64,000 nt of DNA from Neodiprion pinetum (lineage: Eukaryota; Arthropoda; Insecta; Hymenoptera; Diprionidae), in assembly GCF_021155775.2 (NCBI RefSeq), contig NC_060236.1, positions 30,408,348 to 30,472,347 on the forward strand. The letters are read 5' to 3'. How positions within the stretch are numbered: the stretch's first letter is position 1; each line of letters starts with the position of its first letter. A model generated the notes under the pieces. It did not search any database. It saw nothing but the letters and a program-made list of their open reading frames with translations, and had not been told where the DNA came from. Shown piece by piece: positions 1 to 13,740 of the stretch. A program made the translations under genes and the position numbers.

Positions 1-2697
1 AAGTTATTAAATTAAGTAGTTTGGCCAAAGTTGAAATAGAGATGGAAAGCCATGTATTTGGCTATGAGTTTCTGGATTTTTTCTTCGTTCTACCAAATGC
101 AACAAGCGGAATGCCGTGTAGGAACACGAGGCCGTAAAAAACGGCAAACTACAACGAAAAAATGAAAAATCTTCAATTTGTGACCCGTTATTTTCAGTTT
201 ATGAAAACTTCATGTATTTCATGCACGCAAGTCTAAAAATATTATTGTTTGGTGAATTGGATTATCGAGAGAAATAAAAAAACAATAGTCTAGCATACTA
301 TCGATATTGTAACTTCAGCAAAATATTAATCATTGTGTACTATTGTTATTATTAATTTCTTTATCACTTATCCTATTTCCTTATATAGATTTTATACTAC
401 TGTTCTATTTTCAACCACGCAACCAGTAACAGGATATAATATTATATACGAACGATCGTATTTGACGACAACTAGAGATATATGCCTATATTTTCAACAA
501 ACAATTTATAATCATTATCATTACGATTATTACCTAAATTGACGTGTGAGCATATCCGACTATAATAATGTATGTATATAATTAAATGCGCTAGACAGCT
601 TAGTCGTAGTTAGCCTCAGTCATAAGAACGGTTAAAAAATATACATATAATATACCTAGATAGTATATTCTAAGCACTGCCTTTATGCGATTCGATTGAT
701 CGGTAGCTCTTTAACTTCTAAACGGATTCACTTAGCGCAGCGTAGGCTTTTTAGATAGATATATAGGTTGAGGTATCCTACAGAATCGTCTTCCGGATTT
801 TTTTTTGCAAGGTTTTTATTTTTCTATTAATGAACACGATTTTACTTTATGAAATTGAAATGAAACTGTCACCGTTATTTATAAGCATTGAAAAGCAGTT
901 CCAATTTTTTTGTTTTTTCCTTTGTACCTTGCACTCTCAGACTGAAAAAATTCAGTTTAGGCACTTCTGTAACTCGCATTCGTAACGATTTCACAATGTA
1001 TCTTCAAGTATAATTTATTTTTTTAATATCAGCACCGTTTTTCTTTGCTTCCTTTAGTTTGTTCTTTGCTTATCCTTATCTCTATCTCCATCATTAGCAA
1101 AAGTTTGTACCGAATGATATATTCCTCGCTTTACAATACTTTTCAATTGAAAATATCACCTATTAGGCTCTCGTTATTTGTTATTACAGAAAAACTATCT
1201 CTCAGTATATACGTGTATGTTTGTATCTGTCTGATTCCCTATTCTGTGGGATAAGAATCTTCAATGTATGAATGAATACGTAAAATATAATATTCAAGTG
1301 TAAAGCGGTTTTCTACTGCAAATGGTTGTTCTCATTGACGTTCTGAATTAATACTCAAGTAGTACATTATGCTAATTGTTATACGTTCGACTCGACATTT
1401 CGTACTTATAGGGAATATCAGTGGCCTCTTAAAAATATTCTTGAGAAATTTCGGTACCTCAAAGATATTTCCCTTCTTTTAAGAAGAGCCTCGAATTCAC
1501 TAGTGATGTAAAAACCACGAAGCTCTTGAAATCCGTCATTTTTTATTTTATCTTAAACGTTGAATAAGATTGAAATGTATGTAATTGAGGGAAAACCCCA
1601 AAAGTTGTACATTTCTCAAAAAAGAAAGTTAGAATACGTGAAAACAATGCGATCATTTACACAAAATCAATGATTAGTTTCGTTTGTAGTTAGCCTGATG
1701 CGTCAAAATTCCGAACACTACTCGCTCTGTCAAAGACAGAAAAATGTCGGAAACACCTTAATGTTCGATTTGACTAATATATTTTCATTCATCTGTTACT
1801 CTAACAATTACTCACACCTAGAAAATAATTCCTACGATCAAGACTTCAAAACGGAAGTTCTCTTTCGGTTGCACGTATATGAAAGTTCTAAATTCTCATG
1901 ACAATTCCTTTTTTCTAGCTTATCAAAACTTTCCAAAAAACTCTGAATCTACGGGACGGGATTTTCGAATCTTCTCGAGAGTTATTTGAAATGATATCAG
2001 AAATTTTTCTTAAGTTTAATAAAAATTGCTTTACACCAGATTCCACGTCATGTGACTTCCAGTTTCCCGTTCCAATTACCCGATAATGTTCTCTCGACGA
2101 TCGGACAGCGGAAAAAAGTAGATTTCGAGGTCTGGACTAGTCTTAGAATGTTGGAAATTTTGCTTACAATATAATTCCTCAAGGATATCCCTCGCGACCA
2201 GTCAAAACGCAGAAATCGATACGTCTCTTCCATCTTCCAGTCACGATCAAAGAGAGTGGAAGGAAATATTTAGCATTCGCCCATGGTTAGCCCGTATCTC
2301 GTTATCGTCTCGATAGACGTAAACACGCAGTTAAATATGTAAAAATATGTATATGCATGTATAAAAATTTCGTTCTCAAATTCGATTGTGTATTAACTCT
2401 CACTTAGTCTCTTTTATCCACGGTGTGCACAACTAACTGAAGAACACGCCGTTATAAGTTTGAAATAATAATTTGTTCGTCGGCTCTTGTTGTAATATAG
2501 CTTCGTATTATAATATTATAATAATTATTATCTTCCTTTCCTCAGTTGTTTTGCTTTCTTTTCTATACTAAAGTATGAAATTGTTAGAACATAATCCTAA
2601 CCGTTAAAAGACTGTAACCAACGAACCTAGGAAGAAACGTAATAATACGTTTGCGATTACTGTCGTCTCTTATCCCGGCGCGAATTAAGGCGTTGTT
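1..2697. other. MK2 3' flank; no gene recognised
   Basis: AT-rich sequence downstream of the minus-strand MK2 stop. Short open frames on both strands have no recognisable domains, no codon bias and no splice-consistent extensions. The part nearest MK2 is probably its 3' UTR; the remainder is intergenic as far as I can see. Confidence 0.5.
1542..1547 (-). terminator. Candidate poly(A) signal for MK2
   Basis: AATAAA on the minus strand, about 1.15 kb after the MK2 stop and the first canonical hexamer I found there. Another lies at 1014-1019. The position fits a 3' UTR of ordinary length but transcript evidence is lacking. Confidence 0.35.
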
Positions 2698-5600
2698 CTA
2701 GGAAGCTGGCGTCGGGTTCGACGGTGGCGTTACGGTGTTAGCCTGCCGGGCACGCCTGCGTTTGTCCAGCAAAGCATTATTCGTGTTGTCCAATTGCTTC
2801 AACCCTGCGGTGTCGTAGTCGACTCGCATCGTAGCAAGGGATCTGGTCATTTCCTCTTGCACTTCAGGCCAGAGTTCCTCTCCTTCGCGAAGCACTCGCC
2901 CAGTGTGAAGCGGAGTGGCTGGCACTTCAGTGTGCTTCTATTGTACATCGCCAAGAAGAAGAAAATAAACAGAGATTAATGAGATATGAAAAGCAAGATC
3001 ACCATAGCCTTTCAACCATGTTTTTTTAGATTGTTTCGTCACTCTTACCGAAATCCACTTGTTCCGCATAACTTGATCGATGTGTAGCCTTTGAGCAGGA
3101 TCTGTGCACAGCATTTCCTTGATCAGATCACGCGCATCCTGACTAACGTTCGACCACTCTGGTGCCGGGAAATCGTACTGACCAAGCCTGATCCTTCTCT
3201 TCATTCCAGGGGAAATAGCCAAGCCGTGATTACTGTAAAAAGGCGGAAAACCACAGAGCCTGAAAAGAGAAAACAACGTGGTCAAACTTCTCCTAGACTT
3301 TAAGTAATACTAAAGATGGTTTTAAATGTCGATGTGATAGAATATTTCGCCTGAAAATGTAATGAATTAAGGGAAAAAATATATGGATACATATATCAAG
3401 ATCAACACAGACATCTGTGTTGTCACTTTGAAATCATAAGCATTCTGATTAGATAATATAGCGATAGGGAGGTTGATTGCCCGCCTTGTACAAAGCAATA
3501 GCATAGTATAGTAGTTATACTGTGTTAATTTATAACGATTCAAAGATAGGAGTAATATGATAAATCGAATTATTGTAATTCTTACTTACAGTATGTACAT
3601 GATCACACCCAGTGACCAAATATCGCAGCTCTTGTCGTACTTGTCAGGTCCCAAAACTTCTGGAGCTGCAAGAAAAACAAATTTGACAATGAAACATTTA
3701 CTTTTCATAAGCTACTTGATTTCTTATTATATCATGTATCCAAGTCATGTTCTTTGAGACTTACCGACATAGTAAGGAGTGTAACACGGAGTTTGCAGAG
3801 TGTCTTTCAAATGTGTCTCCTTTGCAAAACCAAAGTCTGTGAGCTTGAGAATTCCTGTGATGTCTGAAAATATTATCAAAAGGTAAATGAAAGAGTAATG
3901 ATGCATTGAGTAGTGCGTAATTGTGTTATAAATGAAGAAGAAGGCAGGAAGAAGAGTGGTTTATATAATATTTTTATGAGGAAACACAAAGAATGTGTGG
4001 AAATTTCTACTCTATACCTATAATATTTACGTATTAATACGATTATAATATTACCAGGCTTCGAGTAAAGTAGATTTTCCGGCTTTAGGTCTCTATGAGC
4101 GATGTTCATGTCGTGCAGATGTTTCACAGCTATGCATATCTCGTACATTATTTGTGCCGCCTCTGAAACATATTATAATTAATCAATCACTCTAATAAGG
4201 TTGGCAACTCGACATCCCAACGTATTTATTTCTGAGCGTGACAAGCTGAGTATTCAAATCGTGCACATTATAGAAACACATAAATTCTCTCACTATTATA
4301 CGACGCTTGCAAGCCTTTTAAATCGTGTTTTAAACCCGTACAAGATGGGCGCGACTATTTTTTTCCTTGTCAATATTACGACGCAGCAAAAAACATCAAA
4401 GATCATGAAAACTTTGACAATTACCTCTTTCCGTAAAAGCTCCGTCCTGTCGGTCCTGTATCCTCTGAAACAACTCGCCTCCTTCCATGCTGAAAAGAAA
4501 AAAAAAGTCATTAAATGAAATATGAACAATTTTCAACGGCAAGCGAAATATCTTACATTATGAGAAATGCAAGGAGCGGACAAAATGGCGACACGAGAAC
4601 GTCCACCTCGTAACTTCAGGTGCAGCGTTTTCTTAGCGAGCTCAGAAGTCATTGAAAAAATTTATTACGTAGGTTTATCCAAGGTCTGCACGACCGAAAA
4701 ACGTCGGTATTATGGACGTCGAAACATTAAGGGGAGCGGAAATTGCGTAACAAATTCTGTCCTCGATCTTGATGGGACATCGGCCATGTTTGTGTACCGT
4801 ATAACGCCGGCAAAACGCTAACAAGATCTGTAATATTTTTCTCACCATTCCATCACGACGAGTAAACACTTGTTACCGCTGTACGTATTCTCGTACACAT
4901 CCTTCACTTGTACTATATGACGACAGTGGGAGGCCCTCCAGTGCAATTCCACTTCTCTCCTAGCTTTCGTACAGTCGTGCAATACCTGCAATTCACACGT
5001 ATAAATGATGACACTGTTTTCCTTGCTTTACGACCAGAGTATAAATTAAGAACGAGAATCGGGTGAAAATTTAAACTAGTTATGTATCCATGACACCGAC
5101 AATAGAGCCCCGGAGAAATAATTTTTACGAGATTGAAGTTCGCAAGTACGTTATTTTAACAAGCACTTTCACGAAAATTCATATTGTTTACAGATTTCAG
5201 CATTCTTTTAAATCCAGTAAAGCTCAGTATAGCATTACCAAATTCATCATACTTTGCAATTTCAACGCCTTCGGTTATTCTGAAGTTGCACAATACTGTT
5301 GTTTTTTTTTTTTTTTTAACGTTTATTAGGTCAATGTTACTTTAACCATACGATCTTTCCAGGAAACGGGACAGAAATGTCCAGTTCTCGAGATCCGGGT
5401 ACAAAATCTGGGCGTTGAATGAACTCGGACGAAAGCAACGACCGCAGACTTGGTCGATATGCATCGGACTTGAGCTTGGTTTAAAAAAAGTTGGACCACG
5501 TTCCGAGCATTCCTCAGCCCATGCGGTTTATACCTAAATCATCACCTTGCAAGCAAGTTTACTTTTCAATTAAAATTTCACAGCCAGTTTACGTGTTAGA

Positions 5601-8600
5601 GTGAATTTCTTTTTTATACATTATACCTACACACGTATGTATCTCTTTCATATTATAAATAATCGATCTTTATCTGTCCATAATGATGAATCAATCGAGG
5701 GTAAAAACGAAGTTATTGGGAATCACATGATGATATCACGTTCGCTCGTGCGAAATCGCGGTGGTTTCCGCTTATTTAGTTTTTATTTATTTTTTTCTTC
5801 ATGTTGGTTCCTCTGTCGTCACGATAACGCTATCTCCGTGGAGTGCAATTTCGCGAATAGACATATAAAAGAAATGACGTACGAGTACAAGTAGTGTTGA
5901 TTACACGATAATGGGCACGTTTTTAAGAAGGTTTTGGTTGGCCAAAAATCGATCTCTTTTTACTGATTTCAATACGAGATATAGTCGTACATTGAGTATT
6001 TATAAAATATATTGTATTCGTAAGCAGGGCAGATCTATTTAAAATACAAAAATAGAAAATACTGTTATTGTAAACAAAAGCTTAGATATCGAAGCTTCGT
6101 TTAAGGTTTCGTTTTAAAATTGTTAAAAATCTATAGTAATTCCGATCGATTCCAACTAACGATAATTCATTTTATGCAGACGACTGTTTTCTACAAATTC
6201 ACTCGAATTTTATCGATAATACACATCATGGCCTGCATTGTGGTAATATCTTGGCATGCTGTATTTTCTTTCTTGAAATTTCAAGGCGACTGCGAAAACG
6301 TCATTCTCCAATACCGTATTTTCGCGAAATGATCGTACGCCTTTCGTGAGTACATTGTGTACTTTATACCTATGCAGACGTGACTCAAGTGACGGTAAAT
6401 CAGAAGACTGTGTTTTATTTATACATACATAGATGGATTGGACGTGTTTGAAAAGTATTAAACGTTCTGCAGTCATGGGCGATTTTTTTTCCGACGTCAA
6501 CGCAAATGTCTATAACCACATACCACATACCATTTACGACTTTACGATTTTACGTCTAGAGGATACAGCGATAATGTTCTCACACTCTTCGACATAGATA
6601 TTCGTATGTATAATATGTACGGATATGCATGTATAAATGTAAACTTGTACACATGCCGATATATGTTACGTAACAAGGAGAGTTGACAGTAATTTTTCCA
6701 TAATAGCCAAATTATACGCAATGAATGTCAAAACGATTGCGTCTTGACTTATTTTCAGTTAAATTTTCAGCATTCATGTTACTCTCTACCTTTTGCTGTA
6801 TTCCCATCAGATTATAAAAAAATTTTACAACAATGATTGTATCCGATTGAATGATTTCTTTTCCTGTTTCTTTACCTGCTTCTCGTATTCTATATTCAAC
6901 TCGAAGATTCTTATAATAATACTCTTTAATAGGCTTGTAAAAGTAAATACAATTTGCATAATGGATTCTCACACGGTTATTTCCACCGAGGAACAGAGCG
7001 AGAATGACTACATGCGGCGGCAAGAGTTCAGTGGGAAAGAAAAGAATAGAGAAATCTGATTTTTGTTTTTCATGTTTTTGTACAACATCGATTCAACGAT
7101 TTTGCAATGATTATACCTATAACACGTGGAGCTTCGGGCATTCGCATTACTTTTTGCTAGTAACGCATATATTGCGAAATCGCATTAACAGACTGTTCCT
7201 GCAACACTTCATTTATATCATCATTCATAAACGATCCTGCCACGTGTGGCGAATAATATATAATTCTCACTAATTTCTTCCCCAATTGAAATCATTTCAA
7301 TCGATGACAATTTTTTTTTCCTGTATCATTATGGTACAAGGAAGTTCCGCATACAAGATATTTACTCGAGCGGAAGACGATCATGCAACTACTTTGGAAG
7401 TTCCCGTGAAGTCCGTAAAAAGACGTGGACAGTTTTTTCCTTCTCGATATTGACCGTGAACTTTATTCTAAAACTAGAAATTAACCGTGACTTGATGGAC
7501 TTGTAAGTCGATACTTCCGGACATGATTGTTTCTCCTCAAAATAGGCGATTGATAAAACGGACGAAAAAAATATTGACGTACGTACCGCAGATAAGAAAG
7601 ACAATTATAGAAATAGAAGAAAAACGTAGAAGAATACAATGACTCGTAATGTTTACACAGGCGAATCGAAGAACAGAAAAACAATGTGAACGGAAAGATA
7701 TCAAGATAGTTCTTATAATTCTTTCCGTTGCAGTGAAAGGTCAAGTTAATTCCACGAATCTACAATATTTATATAAGCACACAAATATATCTTCTGTCCA
7801 AACAACAATCATTCAATTAATATTTACGGTGCGCGGAAAAAGTTTGGGTATCATCCCTCCAACTATTCTGATGACGTCAACCGTTTTCACGTGACCTACA
7901 CATAAGCAAGTAACTGGTGCAGAAACAATAAAATGGCAGTCGATACATTCGGCATATCCTTTTGTTTATCCGTCCGTAGCAGCATATAAACGATTCATGA
8001 CGATTACTAGTGGGCATTATGAGTTGTCTGTGACAACTGATATACGCTGCGTTATAATACACGCATATAATGTACTATAAGTTGGTATGAAATACGAAGG
8101 TTGCATTCCTACGTGAGACTGTTTGCTTAGTACATACGTACACACGCTTCAAACCATCCTAATTTGTAATTCAAGCACATTCTCAACGAGACCACGACAA
8201 AATGTAATTATTGCTGACAGCGGATCAGATTCGCTGTAGTTTGGTCCCGTTCACCTTTATATTTATTGCTTTGCCGCGAAATGCTGTTCCGCAATCATTT
8301 GAATCGTCGTACTGTTTTTTTTTTGTTTCCTTCATCGGACTTTTCAGAACCGAACACCGTCACTATAGTGAGGTATTTCTTACTATTTGCAACGAATTGG
8401 AGAGTAATTACTATCAATAAAATATCGCCCTTGCGGCGGAAAAAAGGAAATCATTGATTTTAGGACCGCCATGTTTGTTTGAAACCGAAGAATCCGCGTC
8501 TCGATCTTAAAATATTGCATCTTCGCAATAACCAGAGACAGTGAATCTCTCTATCAGTTAGTGGGCTGGTTCTCCGATCACAAAATCGGTGATATGTGAC

Positions 8601-9460
8601 GAAAAAAGACCGTAACGGGCCTTAAAAAACGCGAAGTGGGAGCCGGGCGGGGATTTTCTTAACTATCATACTCGTCGTCGTATTTCACGCTATTTTAGCA
8701 ACGCGTGCGCAGTTCTTTCGATCGGCCCAGCGACCGCAGCTCCCAAATTAATGCTACTTCAAGGCTGTCAGAGTCTAAGCCACAAAATAACTATTCAACT
8801 TGCAGGAATCAGGGAATACTCGGAATATCATACAGCTTACGCAATACCGGAATGTTGCTTTCAGCAAGTATGGATTTGGAATGGCGCGGTGCCTTTCTCG
8901 CATAAGGTGATTCAGCCGTGATTGATCCAACTCTATATAATATCATCAATTTCGATTGATAATGAATTACAGATATCTAGATCGTGATTCCGATACTGTC
9001 GTCTGTCATTTGGAAAGATATTCAAGGTTCTCTCAAAATGAGTTTCAGACATATTGTGTAATAACACTTCGCCTCAAATCTGTAGAAACATTGCAGGAAT
9101 GTTTTTGTTTCTCTTTATTATTCATTAATTGCAATCGGGAAGAGACTGACCCCAGTTTGAATGAGTCATTCGCAGATGACGTAGGCACATACCTATGTAC
9201 GTACATGTATGCACTATCCATAAACTTGAGACGTGGTGTTAAACACGGATTGTTTGTTTCTCCACGTCTATTTTTCACCCGATTATTCGAAAAGGGTCAC
9301 TCACCTTGAGCGCGTATTTAGCTCGAGTCTTTTTGTCGTAACATTGAACGACTTTTCCATTTATCCCAAGTCCCAGAACGTGATTGCTTATCTCGTAGTC
9401 GTCGACGATGGGGGTTAATTTTGGGAGACGGGTTTCCCCTCTAGTGATAGGACACTCCAT
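2698..9460 (-). CDS. MAPKAPK2: MAP kinase-activated protein kinase 2 (MK2; fly MAPk-Ak2 orthologue)
   Basis: Serine/threonine kinase activated by p38 MAPK; the family acts in stress signalling and mRNA control and shuttles between nucleus and cytoplasm. Eight coding exons (low-high): 9305-9460, 4846-4985, 4425-4489, 4055-4162, 3765-3863, 3590-3665, 3049-3259, 2698-2937. All junctions are GT-AG and in phase, summing to 1095 bp (364 aa), about the length of the fly protein. Visible: glycine loop LGLGINGKV (29-37), catalytic Lys52, HRDLKPEN (143-150), DFG (166-168), activation-loop TPCYTPYYVAPE with Thr181, and a regulatory Thr-Pro at 293-294 in the autoinhibitory tail. The C-terminal LLDKRRRARQ is the p38-docking/nuclear-localisation stretch. 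I start at ATG 9460 (G at -3 and +4); the frame stays open upstream to an acceptor at 9623/9624 but without an ATG. The coding region is intact. Confidence 0.95.
4986..9304 (-). other. Large first coding intron of MK2
   Basis: This 4.3 kb intron separates the exon ending AKYALK (donor GTGAGTGACC at 9304) from the exon starting VLHDCTKARREVE (acceptor TGAATTGCAG). I saw no additional exon of MK2 and no gene on the other strand; the open frames inside are short and featureless. Confidence 0.75.
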
Positions 9461-9623
9461 GACTGTCTTTCTCTTCGATGCTTTGCTGCAGGGATTTCCT
9501 TTACCGACTTTTTCCTTTTCCTTATTCTTTTTATCAGACCGAACGTCGACCTCAGTTTCACTCAGACTCGACTTGACGATTTTCTTTTGCTTCTTGGTGG
9601 TTCCTCGAGCTCCTTCCGCTTTT
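9461..9623 (-). other. Probable 5' part of MK2 coding-start exon (5' UTR or N-terminal extension)
   Basis: The MK2 frame is open from ATG 9460 back to an acceptor-like TTTCGTAG at 9624. It would encode a Lys/Ser-rich stretch (KKQKKIVKSS, then DKKNKEKEKVGKG). There is no ATG in this frame before the acceptor, so it is coding only if an upstream exon supplies a start. One upstream donor, at 13641 (GCCG|GTAAGG, minus strand), would bring an in-frame stop and leave this stretch untranslated. Confidence 0.45.
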
Positions 9624-12600
9624 CTACGAAACAATCATTGCCGACCAACTTATTATTAGCCGTGAGATCATTCTCGCTACTTTCACACCAAATCCGTTTT
9701 AAAGGCTATATCACATTTGGGAGGGATTCTGAATTTACTTAATTGTATAAAGAAGTGAGAAATGTGATGTGTACGTTTTTTTTTTTTTTTTTAGATCATA
9801 CAATCAATTTCATATGATCCCCATGATATACGCATACATCGAACTTACAATTTACATCTAAACATAGTTTTTATAAGCGTCAATCACAAAACCCTTTTCC
9901 CAAACAGAAATCTTGCTTGATCACTCGTTATGTTGTTTCCGCGTGGTATTTATATTCAAAGATTTTCCACCTACAGCTGGGTGAATAATTTGAAAACGTA
10001 AATCACATGGAAAAGGAATAAATTAAAAAACCGTTTCAGTGTATATTCTTCGAATTAGAAAAATACGAGCAGAATTGAAGAACGTAAAAATAAGAAGTCC
10101 GTAGATTCGTCGTAGCTTCGGCGGAAAGTCCGTTGAAACAATTTGAAGCAAAAACAACGGTTAAACCTTAAGTGATAATCTTGTAGAACAACCTGACGGG
10201 AAGTAGTCAAACTGTGCGTATATAGCTGATAATAATTGTTTTACAAAATTTTGTTAGAATTACCAGTAAGAATATTACTACAATTATGTGTTAAAAGCTT
10301 CGTAAAAAGAAGAGGAAAGATCGACAACGTAACGAATGATTAAAGATTCTAAAATGAAAAGAAAAACCAAAAAAAAAATATCAACAAAGCAGAAGTTATA
10401 AGGATTGGTTAATCGTTTATTGCCATGTATACTTATGCGTTTTCTAAAACAATTTACAAGCGTGATAGTCGTAGATTAGAATATACAGTTACAAATAAAT
10501 ATAGTTAAAATTTCATTATAAAATGGAAACACTGCTGCAGAAATAACGTATTATTATGTAAAGTAACGTATAACATGAGGTAAAAACTTTTTCCTTGTCA
10601 AAGTTCCTTGCGTATAATAAGAATAAGATGCATAAAGGAGAGTAGAGAAAGAGAGAGATATTTAAAAATAACACAGCTCTTGACTATCACGGATGCCATC
10701 GCCACGTGTTGATTTAATTTAATTATAATAATATACTTAATACGAATATTTGTACAAATTGAAATGTGTACAAATATAGCCGTTGATAACTTTTAATTAT
10801 GATACTAGAGGACGATAGTAGTTACGATCATTATCACTTTAATTATAACGTCGAAGTGATAAAGCTCTGTAGTATGAGAAGTTAGGATAAATCGGTTGCG
10901 GTATAGGAATGCCATGTCTGAGGAGAAATTTCAAATGTTACAACAGACGTTTCGGTAAGATGCGAATTCTCTATTGGGGGAAGAAAAGAAGGAGAAAAGA
11001 GTAGAAATAAGTAGGAGATATCCCGTAATGTAACTGACGAATTTGAATTTGAATTTGAATTACGTGATTTATTAGACGGGCTTCGTTAAACTGTTTTTTA
11101 CACCACGCATGCATGTATTATGTATAAAGTCGATACGTAATAATTCGCGAGAATAAATATCAGTGTATATGAAGAAGCACTGGCGATCGATAATAGACAC
11201 GAGGTTGAAGTTGGCAAGGTTATCGTAACGAAACATTCGTTAAAAACTTACTATTTTCTTAGTTTTACAATGATTTTTAAGGAACTAAGCTTTCGAAATA
11301 TGAGTGTGTTTTGTTTCATAACGGATTGATGAATTTCAGACAATTCGAAAATGGCGATATAACGGTTTTTTCTCAACATGAATCGTTACGATAACGTTAC
11401 CAAGTTCAATATGATCGATAAACAGCATAAACAAGAAGCGTGCCCAACTGCAGTCGCAGATTTAAAAGTAAAAATAATCGAATGACCCAAAACTAAAGAA
11501 GGGCATACATGGGATGCGTGTGTGCGAACATGTGCGTGTGTGTGTGTGTGTGTGACATAATTGCAGTATATTTTGAAGAACAAAAGGGAGGCGATTTATT
11601 AATAATGTTGTAAGTGAAACGGAGATGGGGAGAAAAAAAATTAAAATTTCACGAGACCTCCAAAACTTCCATTTATTAGACGACGATTTTGGCATTGCTG
11701 ACCCAGCTCAATTCTCGATAAGTTTCTCCCGAAAAACTGTGGAACACCACGTATGCTATAATATTTATACAATACGGTTGGTATAGACAGGCGTAATTTT
11801 GTTGTTGTTAAAAAATAAGTACGGATGAGGGAGAAAAATCGAAATAGTCATAAAATGTAAAAAACAGTAAAAACGTACAGATATTACTGTCTGAGATTGT
11901 TAAAGAGCATTAATGCAATAAGTGTAGAAAAACGAAACGACGAAGCGAATCGCATCCTGGTGAAAATCGGTTAGAACCAGAACACCACACGGTAAAAGTA
12001 AGTAGTGACAGCGGTGGTTGAGAGAAAAAAGTTTCGGGAAAACCATTTGCACAGGAGGATACTGTTAAGCTTGAGGTATTTGAAATTTACGGCCTCACAT
12101 ACATGATTCCGGTATCACAAGTTATACAGCTACGAACGTATGCATAATATAATATGATGTATGGATATATGATCTATAATGTATGCGTATGCAGTTAGCG
12201 CTAGGTGAAAAATTATTCTGCAAATACACCGCATCGTATATTAACAAGTCATATTTATATTCCTTTTCCGTCAACACTTAACAGTTATTACGTATGACAA
12301 TCTACGGTCTACCGAATACAAATAAAAAACAAAAAAAAAAACATTAAAAAATACGCACAAATACAAAGAAATGGTAGTCGAAACAGCTTTTTTTTATAAC
12401 TACTCGATTGATCGACGGGTATGAAACACGTTTACTCCTACTTCCGCATGTTAAGTGAAGCGTGATAGATGTTGTGAAGTTGTATTAAGCTCCGTTTTGA
12501 CTTGTGCTTTTTTGTTTCATAAAACCGGTCTCGATTGTTTTCTAAAACGATTGGACGGGTGAAGACTTTATCAGTCAGGCGACACGCAGCCGTGTTGTGT

Positions 12601-13544
12601 GCTTTCTTTCTGTTCACAAACCAATGATTGCACACGTTCGCGTAAGTATAACTCGTGCTTCTAACCGTGTATCACAGAAATCAGAAGGAACCACGAGTTG
12701 CGGTTCGACGTAGAGGGGCACCATATCTACCTATGCGAACACACATACATAGACTACGTATTGCAGAAGGTGTGTCACGCCAAGGTTCGTAAATATGGAG
12801 GTTGAGTTCGACGGTCGGTCGGTAAGCGTAAGGAAATAGTCGACGCGTTTTAATTTCAAACTTTCGGAAGGGAATAGTTTCGACAAAGCTGGAGATTGGC
12901 TGATTTTTTAATACCAACCAATCAGATCAGTCTTTCATTTCTCTAGTTTTCAAAATGTGTCAAATAAAACACATCCAGTCTCGCGATATGGGCAAATAGA
13001 AAAGGCAACGCGTCGTCATTCTTCACTCGTGCCCACTTTTTTTTTCAATCCTTTTCATTTAACCCCCCCCGCCCCTACCGACGAGCAAAAGAACCTACTT
13101 CCATCACAGAAACGTACAGCTTTTGTTATAACCCCGACAATTTCCACCTCGGACGTACTATGCGATGTTGGTATTGTAGGTAGGTATGTACCTACGGGTG
13201 TAAGTGTGCACGTATGTACCAACACACGTATCGCGCTATTCACAATTGGATCTCTACATGCACGCGCACTCCGTGTGGCAAATTTACAACGTGCAAATCA
13301 CTCACTCTACAGTGTCTATCACTCTCCCTCACCGCGCGCAGTTATGATCGATCCTTAATCCTTACTCCGTTTAGAAAAAAAAATTTCAATTCCCCAACAG
13401 ACTTTTTCGTTTGGACGATGCACTATGGATAATATACTATATCGTTTATTGTATTCCCGTGGCCATCTCTCTTTCTCTCTTAACCTACGAAAAAAGAGAG
13501 CGTCTGCCGGACAAGAGACCTCGACGAATTCCCGACTCTGACTG

Positions 13545-13740
13545 TAAGGCTACAGTCTCGCTGGGAAATTTTTCTTTCCCCTCCTCCTCCCCCCCGCCAC
13601 GATTCTCCGCCACCACCACGATTCTCCGCCCCCACCTTACCGGCCCTACCAAATTCCAAAGTCCTCACCGACCAATGAACGAATGGACGGAACGACGCGA
13701 CGAAATCAAACAAGGATGAAGAAAGGTGGTGGGCTATTAG
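13545..13740 (-). promoter_or_regulatory. GC-rich tract, candidate MK2 promoter/first exon
   Basis: A pyrimidine-rich GC patch in otherwise AT-rich DNA upstream of the minus-strand MK2 gene. It contains an inverted CCAAT-like element near 13670 and a good minus-strand donor, GCCG|GTAAGG, after 13641. Assignment to MK2 rests only on position and orientation. Confidence 0.3.

Noticed and set aside
4567..4821. 84-codon plus-strand frame overlapping MK2 introns
   Set aside because: It lies antisense within an MK2 intron and shows no protein features.
13411..13719. Open frames on both strands in the Pro/Ser- or Gly-rich GC tract
   Set aside because: Low-complexity translations caused by the C/T-rich composition; no family similarity and the better reading of the region is a promoter.
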